DNA of 64,000 nt from Acidobacteriota bacterium (GTDB lineage Bacteria; Acidobacteriota; Terriglobia; Terriglobales; Acidobacteriaceae), in contig JAFDVW010000019.1 in assembly GCA_018268755.1 (NCBI GenBank), forward strand, positions 336,348 through 400,347, written 5' to 3'. The notes under the pieces are model-generated. The model saw only the letters and a list, made by a program, of their open reading frames with translations, did not search any database and was not told the DNA's origin. The translations under genes and the position numbers were made by a program. This document shows, piece by piece, positions 43,101-50,595 of the stretch; positions within the stretch are counted from its first letter, which is position 1, and every line of letters begins with the position of its first letter.

Positions 43101-44490
43101 GCGTCAAAGCGACGGCGCACAAAAAGAGTATGCCCAGCAGGAGCTACGCTCGTGGCAAACGCGCTGGGCGCAATATCTGGTGCAGACCAAACAATACGCG
43201 ACGGCGGCCGACTTTATTTCGGCCCTGCCCAGAGAGTCGCGGGAGGCTGAAACTGCGGCGTTGGTTCCCCTGGAACTCCAGGCGGCGGCGCAACTCCATA
43301 CGCTCGATGCCAGAATTGCGGCTTACCGTGCCGATCCCGCGGCAACACCGGGAACGGAAATTCTGCGCAATGCGGCCCGGCAGATCGCCGAGAGCGGCGA
43401 CAAACAATCCGCGCGCCAGATCCTGGAATTCATCTTCGCCCGCGAGATTGAAGAACACCGTCTGAATACAGCCAATTTCCTGGGCCTGGCGGAAATCCGC
43501 ATCGCGGCCGGCGATATGCCTGGGGCCCTGGAATTGTTGCGCAGATTGACCGTCGCGGTGGGAAATCCTCTGGAAAATCTCGAGCCCGCGGCCGCGCTGC
43601 TGGAAAGGACCGGGCACCCTGCGGAGGCCATCGAGTTTCTGGAGCCATTGGCGAAGTCGTCTCCCTGGGAGCCGGAGTATCGTCTGCGCCTGGCCAAGGC
43701 AAAGATTGCCCTGGGACAGGATGTAACGTCGGCACAGGACGCCATCGTAGCGATTGCCTCCAATGCCGACACTGCTTATGGTGTGCGGACGCAGGCCGCC
43801 CTGGCCCTGCACGGGGCGCGACCGGCGGATTTACACAGCAAAGAGCTGGATCTGCTGGCGGCCAACGCGCCCATCTCCCCCATAGCGGGCGATCAGCCAT
43901 TTTTCTATGAAGCCAGGCTAAGTGCGGCGCAGTCCTCGACTGACCGTAAGGCCAAGGTTGCCTTGTTGAGCGGGGCGGTGGCCGATGAGCCCTCCCGCGA
44001 TGAGGCGCGTATTCCCCTGTTCCAGGCGGCAATGGGAACGGCGGACGAGTTTGCGCTGGGCGCCATGGAAACGTGGCTGCGCCAGGGAATCCTCGCCATG
44101 CCGGCCGTTTCCGAGCAAGAAGACATCTTCTCCGACGCTGCGAATGCCAGTCCAGCCCCATATTCCGTGCTGAAGATCGCGGCGGCACAGCAAGCGCAAC
44201 TGGCATGGGATGTGGGCCGCACCATGATCCGAGTGGGACGAGGAAATGAGGCGCTGCCCTACCTGCAGTTCGCGCGACGCATGGAAAAGACACCGGCCAA
44301 ACGCAAGCAGATGGATACACAGCTGGCGGATGTGCGCGAGCAGCTACGACGAAAGCAGATCAACGCCGGGCGGCAGCCCATTCTGCATGAGGCGCTCGAT
44401 CAGGACCGCGTGGTGCGGCCCCGGCTGGTGGCCAAGGCGGCGCCTCCGCTCAAACCTGTCCCGGCAAAAGCCCAGGGAGGTGCGCGATGA
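37084..44490 (+). CDS. Giant TPR-repeat envelope protein (2468 residues)
   Basis: Starts at TTG 37084, supported by AGGAGG (37072-37077) inside the previous gene and giving a 17-base overlap. An N-terminal hydrophobic segment (AAGYAGMAAALVFGLALAAGW) anchors or exports it. The rest is almost entirely helical repeats of TPR type spanning the whole length, ending in a basic tail. No enzymatic domain is recognised. Proteins this long made of TPRs usually organise complexes. The operon position between a VIT-VWA protein and peptidoglycan-associated genes suggests an envelope scaffold. There is no sign of frameshift or truncation. Confidence 0.8.
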   Translation: MKSSRKFLTQGVLRKAAGYAGMAAALVFGLALAAGWRLSAEGRLPESVRNLEGGSAIESAFYRLMSLPGGQVLFRRAPRETRPALSQMVQAQPQTAELYSLRAMEDEQALDFPAAEADWKRYAENASDKTSAQLALADFYQRRLRPAEEIKALAVIAHAAAGPDEILTPATQQRSWLAWERIFGVIQRHGLPPEQSVAQYKGWLARYPQEQTLYTRFLEYLIGQKDYSAAGQLIADYHQQFPGDEIFPVKAQALVEYRQGSVQGGLAVYERSFQPLWSPELVKSYFDLLTQTQNLRRFLDQARAALNANPEDLNAIARVFYYYQQQGKLDAAQEVIADFRAHKEAAKAAWKGQELFVCARLLEDIHVYPEAARYYFALYNSQGMENAQEIALAGLTNLLLTAPESPIRLGTGELSMYRDIATLDPGPGYLNGILSLLLNSTEPAMQYSEEEQRAVPYFHRARAAELLALLDTRFPNSARRPELHAKLLEFYAGNGESAAVIQGGKEFLANFRNASQRTAVALLMADAYARTRKNQEEFAIYDSVLQELAAKAQNVPLGDGTVSDHAPGEPASDASEGNPDTADNESSTAPLRESQAFQVSKGATPATSGPRSAEYSRVLERYLARLVELKQVPQALAVLRQEMDRNPNDPGLYERIAKFLDQNRLGAEQEEVYRRAMAKFPDKSWYDKLARFYLRYSKKAEFEKLTEDAIRTFRGTELEQYFDNVSSGSPALYVRFNQYANQRFPHNPTFVRNLLNAYRWKETYDPAAWEALLRQHWFEDGDLRNQFFEYLSSSGKLEIELAALRKQNPAIEKSQWTDLARENPAAGEYLAQAKLWGSHFEESAPVLKALAEEYPADFARARTASSVYRSLAYFDPGKTEIAAQLEDNLLQADPGSSEILARIGDIYADRDLFTKAAPYWDRIPQTAAGQADTYLEAATIYWDYFDFDNALRLLRQGRRQLHNENLYRYEAGAIYENQRDYAQAIAEYTQGGLAEPPDSQAEARLLALARRPKFRDLTDQATAKAAAASGSGMPSLRALRLRVAVLEAQNRQPELASYLDSVVRNATSMEQAAEIENIAQQRSLETVRQHAMEKQAALTTDPVARMQLSYALVRFYEGRQDFASAQRDIEALYRDNPKILGVVRSTVDFYWRRKLYPRAIEVLLQAAKDAHPELGKQFRFEAARKSTESGQYGQARELLAGLLKDSPYDGPYLAAMAVTYAQAGDDPGLRQFYVEKIALFRNAPFSADERKTRMAALRRGLIPALTRMKDYPGAVDQYIELLNAFPEDAGLTAEAALYAQRYQRAAQLTDFYRKTVAQSPRDYRWPMVLARIQTTLEDFPAAIDTYAKAIAVRPDRTELRAARAEMEVRLLRFDDAAADYERLYQLAYKDPQWMEKVAEIRARQGKTEASVAALKTALIEGRPENPAKYFEAAQRLESWGMLPSAASLAEQGVQTAGADLLAKGEQQSGVRVYVRLLTRMRRQEKAYATLKGSLEAAGATLPVVEQQIAQQGLAGVTDREWRERVREGRIATAREGMRGALSEMGSTVAKYFTPEEKFGFAQFAAGQRAGMNGPDTEMFAIPLAQSAGLTDLEARWRYELLSGAPNDPQTFSKMYALIDLQRRRAKFAELGEQMEKFAVKVKTQQRTPVWVAAAHAYRSAGDPAGELRTLAKVALPSMGAGDQQRLLALLLARRPQELVQRGSYWDFAGQTVADFTLANGDAALAHALVAARGAKRPPVWNKSYNALAGLYFSENTPEIQNAFLGALGDATIAERLGHPVDRSEQLAGNVWFYYGARYGEYLGVLKKDGAEDYLPAELELSPGSASGYITVADYYADKGDMARAITDYQHALELTPRRPDVLDRLALAYYKQDARAEALAQWKQALVELTAQMNSARVPESFWADFGRVCDHLGTRKLFAELKPDADALLRAYLRRNGNYRSNALLHSAYSAMGDPAAATSWVSNLASAAQDPASVLADLVNMSWIPVANRAPLYQRILEAKQDAWRQSDGAQKEYAQQELRSWQTRWAQYLVQTKQYATAADFISALPRESREAETAALVPLELQAAAQLHTLDARIAAYRADPAATPGTEILRNAARQIAESGDKQSARQILEFIFAREIEEHRLNTANFLGLAEIRIAAGDMPGALELLRRLTVAVGNPLENLEPAAALLERTGHPAEAIEFLEPLAKSSPWEPEYRLRLAKAKIALGQDVTSAQDAIVAIASNADTAYGVRTQAALALHGARPADLHSKELDLLAANAPISPIAGDQPFFYEARLSAAQSSTDRKAKVALLSGAVADEPSRDEARIPLFQAAMGTADEFALGAMETWLRQGILAMPAVSEQEDIFSDAANASPAPYSVLKIAAAQQAQLAWDVGRTMIRVGRGNEALPYLQFARRMEKTPAKRKQMDTQLADVREQLRRKQINAGRQPILHEALDQDRVVRPRLVAKAAPPLKPVPAKAQGGAR

Positions 44491-46214
44491 AACGACACAC
44501 CATGAAAAGGCCCGTGGTTATTTTCGTCCTCATGGCGCTGAGCTTTGGAGTGCTGTGGGCGGCATATCAAGCGGCGGGCCCCGCCGAACATTCGCTCGCC
44601 TCCTCCATGCCGGCGGGGGCCCTGCTCTATCTGGAAGGCAAAGACTTCTCTGGGTTGCTGAGCAACTGGAAGAGCTCGCGGGAAAAAAGTGATTGGATCA
44701 AGAGCCAGAACTACGAGCAGTTCTCACGTTCGCGGTTGTTTCTGCGGCTGGAGAGCGCCAGTTCGCAGTTTGCGACGGCGGCCGGACTGCCGCCAAACAT
44801 GGATTTTCTCACGCAGGTGGCGGGAGAGCGGAGCGCCCTGGCGATTTACGACATCGGCAAACTGCAGTTCCTTTACATCACGCATTTGCCTTCGGCCCAA
44901 TCCCTACAGACCACGCTATGGCAGTCGCGCGCCAACTTCGAAACCCGCAGCGCCGGGGGCACGACATTCTATTTGCGGCGCGACCCCGAATCGGAAAAGG
45001 AAGTGGAATTCGCCGTAGCCGGAGAGTACCTGCTGCTGGCAACACGAGAAGACCTGATGGCAGGAGCCCTCGCCCTGATGGCGGCAGGAAACCAGGGCAA
45101 TCCGCAGAAAGACCTGGCCGGCGAAGCCTGGTGGAGGCCGGCCCTCGCGGCGGCCGGCCCGGCGGGCGATTTGCGCATGGTGTTGAACCTGGAAAAGATC
45201 GTACCCACGCCCTATTTCCGGTCTTACTGGGTGCAGCAAAACATTACGGAGATGAAACAATACAGCGCAGCGGTTTCCGATCTCTATCGCACCGGCCCAG
45301 AGTACCGCGAGGAGCGCGTGCTGTTGCGAAAAGCGGCGGGACCAGGACCATCCAGCGAGGGCGCACAGGCGGCCGCGGATTTGGCGCGGCTAGTCCCGGA
45401 GCAGGCCGGCGTCTACGCCGTGAAGGCAGACCCCTCGAAGGATTCCAGCTTCGACCTCCTGGAAACGAAACTGTTGGCGCCGCACTTTGGCGCGGCGCCT
45501 GCGGCACAGATCGCCCCTGCCGCGCCGTTGCCGGGAGAAAATCCGGGGTCGGCATCCGATCTGGAAACTCGCATTGACCAGGCCGTGACGCCGCGGGCTT
45601 CCTCAAACCCCGGAGAGGCGCTGCAATCGCTGTTAGAGAAACATGCGGTCCAGGCCGCACTGCAAACACAAGCGACGGAAGCGGACAAAGACGGTGTGTT
45701 CGTGCGCATCCACTCGCTGGTCGCGCTGGCCGGAAGCGGCAACTGGGATGAAGCTGAGGTGCGGTCGGCGTTGGCGAATTTTGTGCGTCCGGCTTTGACG
45801 GCCAGCGAGCTCGGCACCGGCTGGCAACAGAAAAATGGATACCAGGAGATGGACGGCTTGCATCCTCTGCTAGTGGCCGTGCAGGGGAAATATCTGTTGG
45901 TTTCCGACGACGCGGCAATGATGACCGCCGCCCTGGCCAACATGAAACGCAAGACAGACGCAAAACCGGCGGCGCTGATCGCGGGATTCTCGCATCAGAG
46001 CGAGCGGGAACACTTTGCGCGCTTCTTCTCGCTGATCGATCGGCCCAACGCGGGTTCCGATGGAGAAGACGAAGACGGACGTCCGCCGCAGTTCTTTTCG
46101 GAAAATATCGTCAGCCTGAGTTCCGCGCTGGCGGAAGTCTCCTCGCAAAAAATCGTGGTGCGGGATTCCGGCGACAAGGTGCAGCAGTCGGTGGTCTACG
46201 CGTGGGCAAAATGA
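44487..46214 (+). CDS. Membrane-anchored protein of unknown function
   Basis: A 575-residue protein with a short cytoplasmic start (MKRHTMKRP), one transmembrane or signal segment (VVIFVLMALSFGVLWAAYQAA) and an exported domain. The beginning (SSMPAGALLYLEGKDFSGLL) resembles DUF3352-like proteins, but I cannot assign it firmly. ATGA overlap with the TPR gene and overlap with the next start place it firmly in the operon. Confidence 0.65.
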   Translation: MKRHTMKRPVVIFVLMALSFGVLWAAYQAAGPAEHSLASSMPAGALLYLEGKDFSGLLSNWKSSREKSDWIKSQNYEQFSRSRLFLRLESASSQFATAAGLPPNMDFLTQVAGERSALAIYDIGKLQFLYITHLPSAQSLQTTLWQSRANFETRSAGGTTFYLRRDPESEKEVEFAVAGEYLLLATREDLMAGALALMAAGNQGNPQKDLAGEAWWRPALAAAGPAGDLRMVLNLEKIVPTPYFRSYWVQQNITEMKQYSAAVSDLYRTGPEYREERVLLRKAAGPGPSSEGAQAAADLARLVPEQAGVYAVKADPSKDSSFDLLETKLLAPHFGAAPAAQIAPAAPLPGENPGSASDLETRIDQAVTPRASSNPGEALQSLLEKHAVQAALQTQATEADKDGVFVRIHSLVALAGSGNWDEAEVRSALANFVRPALTASELGTGWQQKNGYQEMDGLHPLLVAVQGKYLLVSDDAAMMTAALANMKRKTDAKPAALIAGFSHQSEREHFARFFSLIDRPNAGSDGEDEDGRPPQFFSENIVSLSSALAEVSSQKIVVRDSGDKVQQSVVYAWAK

Positions 46215-47053
46215 GGGCCCATGGGATGCTGTGGCTTGCGGTTTTGCTGCTGGCAACCGGCGGCCATTCGCAAACCCCGGGACCGGGGTGGGCGGATTCT
46301 TTGTTTGCACAATCCGCGGCGCAGATACTGCAACGCGAATTTTCCGATCCGGATATTTCCTATCTCTTGCTGGATGCCCGGACCGGCGCGCTGCTTGCCT
46401 CGCGCTGGGAAAATGCGCAAGAGCCCATTCCCCTCGGCTCGCTGGTCAAACCCTTCGTGGCCTTCCGCTATGGCGAGCTGCACCACTTTCAATATCCCAC
46501 CCATGTCTGCCGCGGGACCGATTCAGGATGCTGGCTGCCGCGTGGGCATGGGCGATTGAACCTCACGGCGGCAATTGCCAATTCGTGCAATGCCTACTTC
46601 CGCAGCTTGATCGCAGGCCTGCGAGGCGCCGACCTCGCGCCCAGCGCAGAAGCATTCGGATTCGAACCACCTCGGGATCCTCTGACCGGCACAGCCCTGA
46701 TGGGCATCGGCAACCAGTGGCGTATTTCTCCGCCTGGCATGGCGCGCGCTTATATAAAACTGGCGGGAATGCGGGGGGAGCCCGGCGTCCGGGAAATTCT
46801 GGCCGGTCTGGCGGAATCGGCGCGGCAAGGCACGGCTGCGGCTGTGGGCCGAGCGGTCAAAAGCGGCAGCGCGCTGGCGAAAACCGGCACCGCCGCGTGT
46901 ACCCATGACCGCTCCACGCCGGGCGACGGGTTTGTGATCGCCCTCGTGCCCGCGGAACAGCCGGAAATTTTGCTGATGGTCCGCCAACACGGAGCACCCG
47001 GCGCCAAGGCCTCCGCCATTGCAGGACGCATGCTGCACAGCCTGGGAAAGTGA
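46211..47053 (+). CDS. Small penicillin-binding transpeptidase-domain protein
   Basis: A 280-residue exported protein (signal MLWLAVLLLATGGHSQ) with all three active-site motifs of serine transpeptidase/beta-lactamase folds: SLVK (Ser77-Lys80), SCN (Ser125-Asn127) and KTG (Lys224-Gly226). It has no transglycosylase or dimerisation domain, so it is a minimal transpeptidase, BlaR-like sensor domain or carboxypeptidase. ATG 46211 overlaps the upstream TGA, and the gene ends in a GTGA overlap with the SpoIID-like gene. Likely acts on peptidoglycan peptides. Confidence 0.75.
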   Translation: MRAHGMLWLAVLLLATGGHSQTPGPGWADSLFAQSAAQILQREFSDPDISYLLLDARTGALLASRWENAQEPIPLGSLVKPFVAFRYGELHHFQYPTHVCRGTDSGCWLPRGHGRLNLTAAIANSCNAYFRSLIAGLRGADLAPSAEAFGFEPPRDPLTGTALMGIGNQWRISPPGMARAYIKLAGMRGEPGVREILAGLAESARQGTAAAVGRAVKSGSALAKTGTAACTHDRSTPGDGFVIALVPAEQPEILLMVRQHGAPGAKASAIAGRMLHSLGK

Positions 47054-48123
47054 TCCGCTTGTACACCTGCAAACAATTCGTATGGCTTCTGCTTCTGAGC
47101 GGTGCATTGGCCGGGACAAAGCCTGCCGGCCCGCCCCAAGTTCGTATCGGGGTCTTCGGACTATTTCATCCTCAACAGCTCCTGGTGAAGGCGCTGCCGG
47201 GAAAAGCGGTGCTGCTGCAAGCCGAAAAGCAAAGCTTCGTGCTGGAGAGCAGTTCGGGACGGCAAACTGCGGAGATAAAGCTATCGCCGGGAGGCGTTCT
47301 TGTCCGAGTGGGGGACCGTATGGTGTCTGCCATGGAGGTCCGCGTAAGCGGCCGCGATGGGGCGACAACCGATTTTGAGCTGGCAGTCCCGGGCAAGATC
47401 CATCGCCGGTATCGCGGCATTTTGCGGATCACAGGCGCCGCCGGGAGCCTGACGCCAGTAGTCGCCATGGACCTGGAGACAGGCGTCTCCTCCGCAGTAC
47501 AAGCAGAAACCATCCCGGATACACCGCTCGAGGCACTCAAGGCCCAGGCGGTCGCCACCCGCTCTTATTTTCTTGCTGCGAAAGAAAGACATCAGGATTT
47601 TGATTTCTGCGACACTACCCACTGCCAATTTTTGCGCGAGCCACCGACGGCTGGCAGCCTGGCATGGCGAGCTACAACAGCCACGCGAGGCCTGGTCCTG
47701 ACCTACCGCGACCAAGGCATTGCCGCTATGTTTACGCGCAGCTGCGGAGGGCAAACACGCACGCCGGACGAGTTGGGCATGCCTTCGGCAAATTACCCCT
47801 ACTTCCCTGTTTCCTGTGACTTCTGCCAGAAACATCCCATGCGCTGGCAACGTAGTGTATCCCTGCCGGAAGCCGAGCGTCTGGCGCACGCCGGGGAGGC
47901 TGTGCGGCTTGAAATCGGTCGACGACAGGGCTGGAACGCAGTTCCCAGCAATAACTTCACAGTCCGTCGAGAGAAGGGCCAAGCCGTGCTGGAAGGGACC
48001 GGAGAAGGCCATGGCATCGGTCTGTGCCAGTGGGGGGCCAAAGCGATGGCGGAACAAGGGGCCGATTTCCGGCAGATCCTGAACCATTACTATCCCAATA
48101 CGCAAATCCAGAGCGTCCGGTGA
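47050..48123 (+). CDS. SpoIID/LytB-like protein
   Basis: A 357-residue exported protein starting GTG ATC CGC, overlapping the previous stop. After the signal peptide (CKQFVWLLLLSGALAG) it carries the SpoIID domain: LEALKAQAVATRSYFLAAKE with the putative catalytic Glu, SCGGQT, and the closing GTGEGHGIGLCQWGAKAMAEQG. SpoIID enzymes are lytic transglycosylases that cut glycan strands lacking stem peptides. In a non-sporulating bacterium it would act in wall remodelling, consistent with the transpeptidase-like neighbour. Last gene of the operon. Confidence 0.85.
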   Translation: MIRLYTCKQFVWLLLLSGALAGTKPAGPPQVRIGVFGLFHPQQLLVKALPGKAVLLQAEKQSFVLESSSGRQTAEIKLSPGGVLVRVGDRMVSAMEVRVSGRDGATTDFELAVPGKIHRRYRGILRITGAAGSLTPVVAMDLETGVSSAVQAETIPDTPLEALKAQAVATRSYFLAAKERHQDFDFCDTTHCQFLREPPTAGSLAWRATTATRGLVLTYRDQGIAAMFTRSCGGQTRTPDELGMPSANYPYFPVSCDFCQKHPMRWQRSVSLPEAERLAHAGEAVRLEIGRRQGWNAVPSNNFTVRREKGQAVLEGTGEGHGIGLCQWGAKAMAEQGADFRQILNHYYPNTQIQSVR

Positions 48124-48227
48124 TCGAAAATCGGACAGCCGCTAAGGTAAAATCTCGTCCCCCCAGTACATTCCAGGCAGGGACTTTTGCGCTCCATGAA
48201 ATTTCGAAAATATTCACGGAAACTGGC

Positions 48228-48256
48228 TTGATCCTGGCCGGTCTGTGTCCTACAAT
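48228..48256 (+). promoter_or_regulatory. Promoter of the STAS gene, leaderless
   Basis: TTGATC (48228-48233), 17 bases, then TACAAT (48251-48256). Only nine bases separate the -10 box from ATG 48266, so the transcript would start at or within a few bases of the start codon. Confidence 0.7.
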
Positions 48257-48265
48257 CCCCCATTC

Positions 48266-48625
48266 ATGGCTGAAGCCCTTGTCGTAGATCGTTTTTCAGG
48301 TGAGACCCCGGAACAAGGAGTACTTTGCCTGCGCGGACCACTGACCGCTTCCAACCTCTCGTCTTTTCAAAGTGCGGTGCAGCGGGAAGCCTCGCCCACG
48401 GTGATTTTGGATTTTACCGATGTACCCTATATCGATTCGGCGGGTCTGGGAACACTGGTGACGACCTACGTCACGCGCCACAAATCAGGGCGGCAAATGG
48501 CCCTGAGCGGCGTGAACGAGCGGGTTCTACGTCTATTTGAGATCACCAACGTGGAGCCGCTGTTTCTGATATTCCCCACCCTAGCCGACGCGGTCGAAGG
48601 TCTGACCCACGCGGGCCAAGCTTGA
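48266..48625 (+). CDS. STAS-domain anti-sigma factor antagonist-like protein
   Basis: A 119-residue single-domain protein with the phosphorylatable serine of SpoIIAA-like antagonists in YIDSAGLGTLV (Ser58). Such proteins bind anti-sigma kinases or act in regulatory stressosomes. ATG 48266 is preferred over the GTG at 48245 because the GTG lies within the promoter spacer. No partner kinase is found in the window, so its target is elsewhere. Confidence 0.85.
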   Translation: MAEALVVDRFSGETPEQGVLCLRGPLTASNLSSFQSAVQREASPTVILDFTDVPYIDSAGLGTLVTTYVTRHKSGRQMALSGVNERVLRLFEITNVEPLFLIFPTLADAVEGLTHAGQA

Positions 48626-48636
48626 TTGCTGCAAAA

Positions 48637-49734
48637 TTAAACAGCTTCCGCTGCCACCGGGCGGTGGGCCTTCTGCTCTCTCAGTTCAAGTGACTCTCTT
48701 TGCAGGAAGAACTCCAGGTTCCCCCGCATCACCAGGTGCGGCGCCAGAGTAAGTTGCGAGGAGGAGGACTTCCCTTCCGAAAGATACTCGTAGAGCACGC
48801 GAAAGGCAGTCAGCCCCTGCGTCCTGGGACGCTGGTAGATGGTGGCAGCCACCGCGCCGGAGTGGATCTCCGGGACCAGCGCGGGAAACAGGTCGGTCGT
48901 GATCACGATCAAATTGCCCAGCACGCCGGCATCGCGAGCCGCATTCAGCACCGGCAGCGAGGCCTCGGTGGTTACATACACTCCGGAGAGTTCCGGCGTC
49001 GCGCGAAACAGGGACAGGCACTTGGCATAAGCTTCGGATTCGACATCGTGGTCCTGAATCGGATCCAGCAGCTGAATGCCGGGGTAGTAATCATGCAAGG
49101 TGTTTTGGAAGGCGTGAAACTTTTCGGCGTGTTCCAGGATCGCCATGTCGCTCAAAGTGACTAAGACCTTCCCTTGCCCTTTGAGGAAGCGGCCCATCAG
49201 GTCCGCCGCCAGGGAGCCACTGACCAGGGTATCCACAGAAACCACCGCCAGACGTCCGGTTTCCGGGGCGTCGGTGGCCACACACACCACCGGAATGCGG
49301 GAGCTCGCCGCCTTTCGCATCCAAGCCTTCAGCTTCTCCGGGCGGCTGGGATAGGTAATGATGCCGTCCACGCCGGCTTGCACCGCCTGGGCAAAAGCCT
49401 CTTCTTCTCCTTCATCGAGCCCGGGATAGGTGCGGAATTCAATTTCCACGCTCTCCATGCCCAGGGACTTGGCTTCCTCCTCGATACCGGCCCGCACTTC
49501 ATCCCAAAAGGAAGTGGTGCCTTTGAGCGTATTGACTGAAATGCGCAGTTTGCGGCGGGAAGAGAGATAGCGGGCGGCCAGATTGGGACGATAACCCAGC
49601 TTCTGGGCGACTTCCAGCACCCGCGCTTTGGTTTCCACACTGACGCCGTGGTGATTGTGTAGTGCGCGATGGACTGTGCCAATCGAAATCCCGAGCGCGT
49701 CGGCAATGTCGAAAAGCGTGGCTTTGGGTTTCAT
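48637..49734 (-). CDS. LacI-family transcriptional regulator 2
   Basis: A 365-residue regulator: helix-turn-helix LFDIADALGISIGTVHRALHN, hinge YRPNLAARYLSSRRKLRISV, then a ligand domain of the sugar-binding type. The start at 49734 (MKPKATLFDI) is chosen because residues upstream in the frame are not family-like. An operator-like palindrome lies 71 bases upstream (49805-49820). It is convergent with the STAS gene. A related half site in the TonB-receptor promoter (28290) suggests it may regulate the sugar locus at a distance. Confidence 0.9.
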   Translation of the reverse strand: MKPKATLFDIADALGISIGTVHRALHNHHGVSVETKARVLEVAQKLGYRPNLAARYLSSRRKLRISVNTLKGTTSFWDEVRAGIEEEAKSLGMESVEIEFRTYPGLDEGEEEAFAQAVQAGVDGIITYPSRPEKLKAWMRKAASSRIPVVCVATDAPETGRLAVVSVDTLVSGSLAADLMGRFLKGQGKVLVTLSDMAILEHAEKFHAFQNTLHDYYPGIQLLDPIQDHDVESEAYAKCLSLFRATPELSGVYVTTEASLPVLNAARDAGVLGNLIVITTDLFPALVPEIHSGAVAATIYQRPRTQGLTAFRVLYEYLSEGKSSSSQLTLAPHLVMRGNLEFFLQRESLELREQKAHRPVAAEAV

Positions 49735-49804
49735 GGAGACGGACCCCTCCCGAGGAAGAGTCGGAAAACCGCCGTCTGCGTACAAGCTCCCCCTCGGCCC
49801 TTGT

Positions 49805-49820
49805 ACGTAAACGATTACGT
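49805..49820. promoter_or_regulatory. Operator upstream of LacI-family gene 2
   Basis: ACGTAAACGATTACGT, a palindrome with seven of eight pairs around a central CG, the form expected of LacI-family operators. Likely autoregulatory. Confidence 0.65.
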
Positions 49821-50000
49821 TTTACTGCCGGAACTTTCCTTCCGCCAGACGAACTCACCCCTCCACTTCATCCACAACTTTTAAAATCAATAACTTGAGC
49901 TTGCCAATCCTCAGCGTCATTGTACCCTTTTTAGGGAAAAATGCGAAAATCGCAGGGGGCACTCCCCGCAATCAGCCCAAACGACATGAGGAAACGGCCC

Positions 50001-50561
50001 ATGGCGGTGCAGAAGGAAGTGGAAATCAAATTTGGGGTGGCCAGCCCGGCCGTATTGGGACGGGCGTTGCGCAAAGCCGGTTTTCGCCAGCTCACCCGGC
50101 GCACCCATGAGATGAACACCCTGTATGATCTGCCGGGTCAGCGCCTGCGCCGGCGCGGAGAGCTTTTGCGCCTGCGCAAATACGGGAAGCTCTGGGTACT
50201 GACGCACAAGGCCAAGGGAACCGTCGGGCGGCATAAGAGCCGGATTGAGCTGGAAACTCCGGTTGCCGATGGCGTAGCCCTGGATGCGATCCTGCATGCC
50301 CTGGGCTACACCTCGGCCTTCCGCTACGAGAAGTTCCGCGCGGAGTGGAGCGACGGGGCCGGACACGTCGTGGTGGATGAAACTCCCATCGGCAATTTCG
50401 CGGAGATCGAGGGGCCGCCGGCGTGGATTGACCGCACCGCCCGGCTGCTCCAGGTGCGTCCCAACCAATACCTCACGGAAAGTTATGCGGAATTGTTTTT
50501 TGCCTGGAAGCGCCAAACCCGCAGCCCGGCCCGAGAAATGACCTTTGCCGCCATCGGCTGA
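50001..50561 (+). CDS. CYTH-domain protein (class IV adenylate cyclase/triphosphatase-like)
   Basis: A 186-residue soluble protein with the EVEIK start motif (Glu6, Glu8, Lys10) and the tunnel residues of the CYTH fold (LYDLPGQRLRRRGELLRLRKY, KGTVGRHKSRIELE). CYTH proteins hydrolyse triphosphates (ThTP, inorganic) or make cAMP. ATG 50001 has AGGA eight bases upstream; earlier in-frame ATGs are possible. Divergent from LacI 2. Specific activity cannot be told. Confidence 0.8.
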   Translation: MAVQKEVEIKFGVASPAVLGRALRKAGFRQLTRRTHEMNTLYDLPGQRLRRRGELLRLRKYGKLWVLTHKAKGTVGRHKSRIELETPVADGVALDAILHALGYTSAFRYEKFRAEWSDGAGHVVVDETPIGNFAEIEGPPAWIDRTARLLQVRPNQYLTESYAELFFAWKRQTRSPAREMTFAAIG

Positions 50562-50595
50562 CATTTGTCGGTATTTTTCGTCTAAACATCTATCC

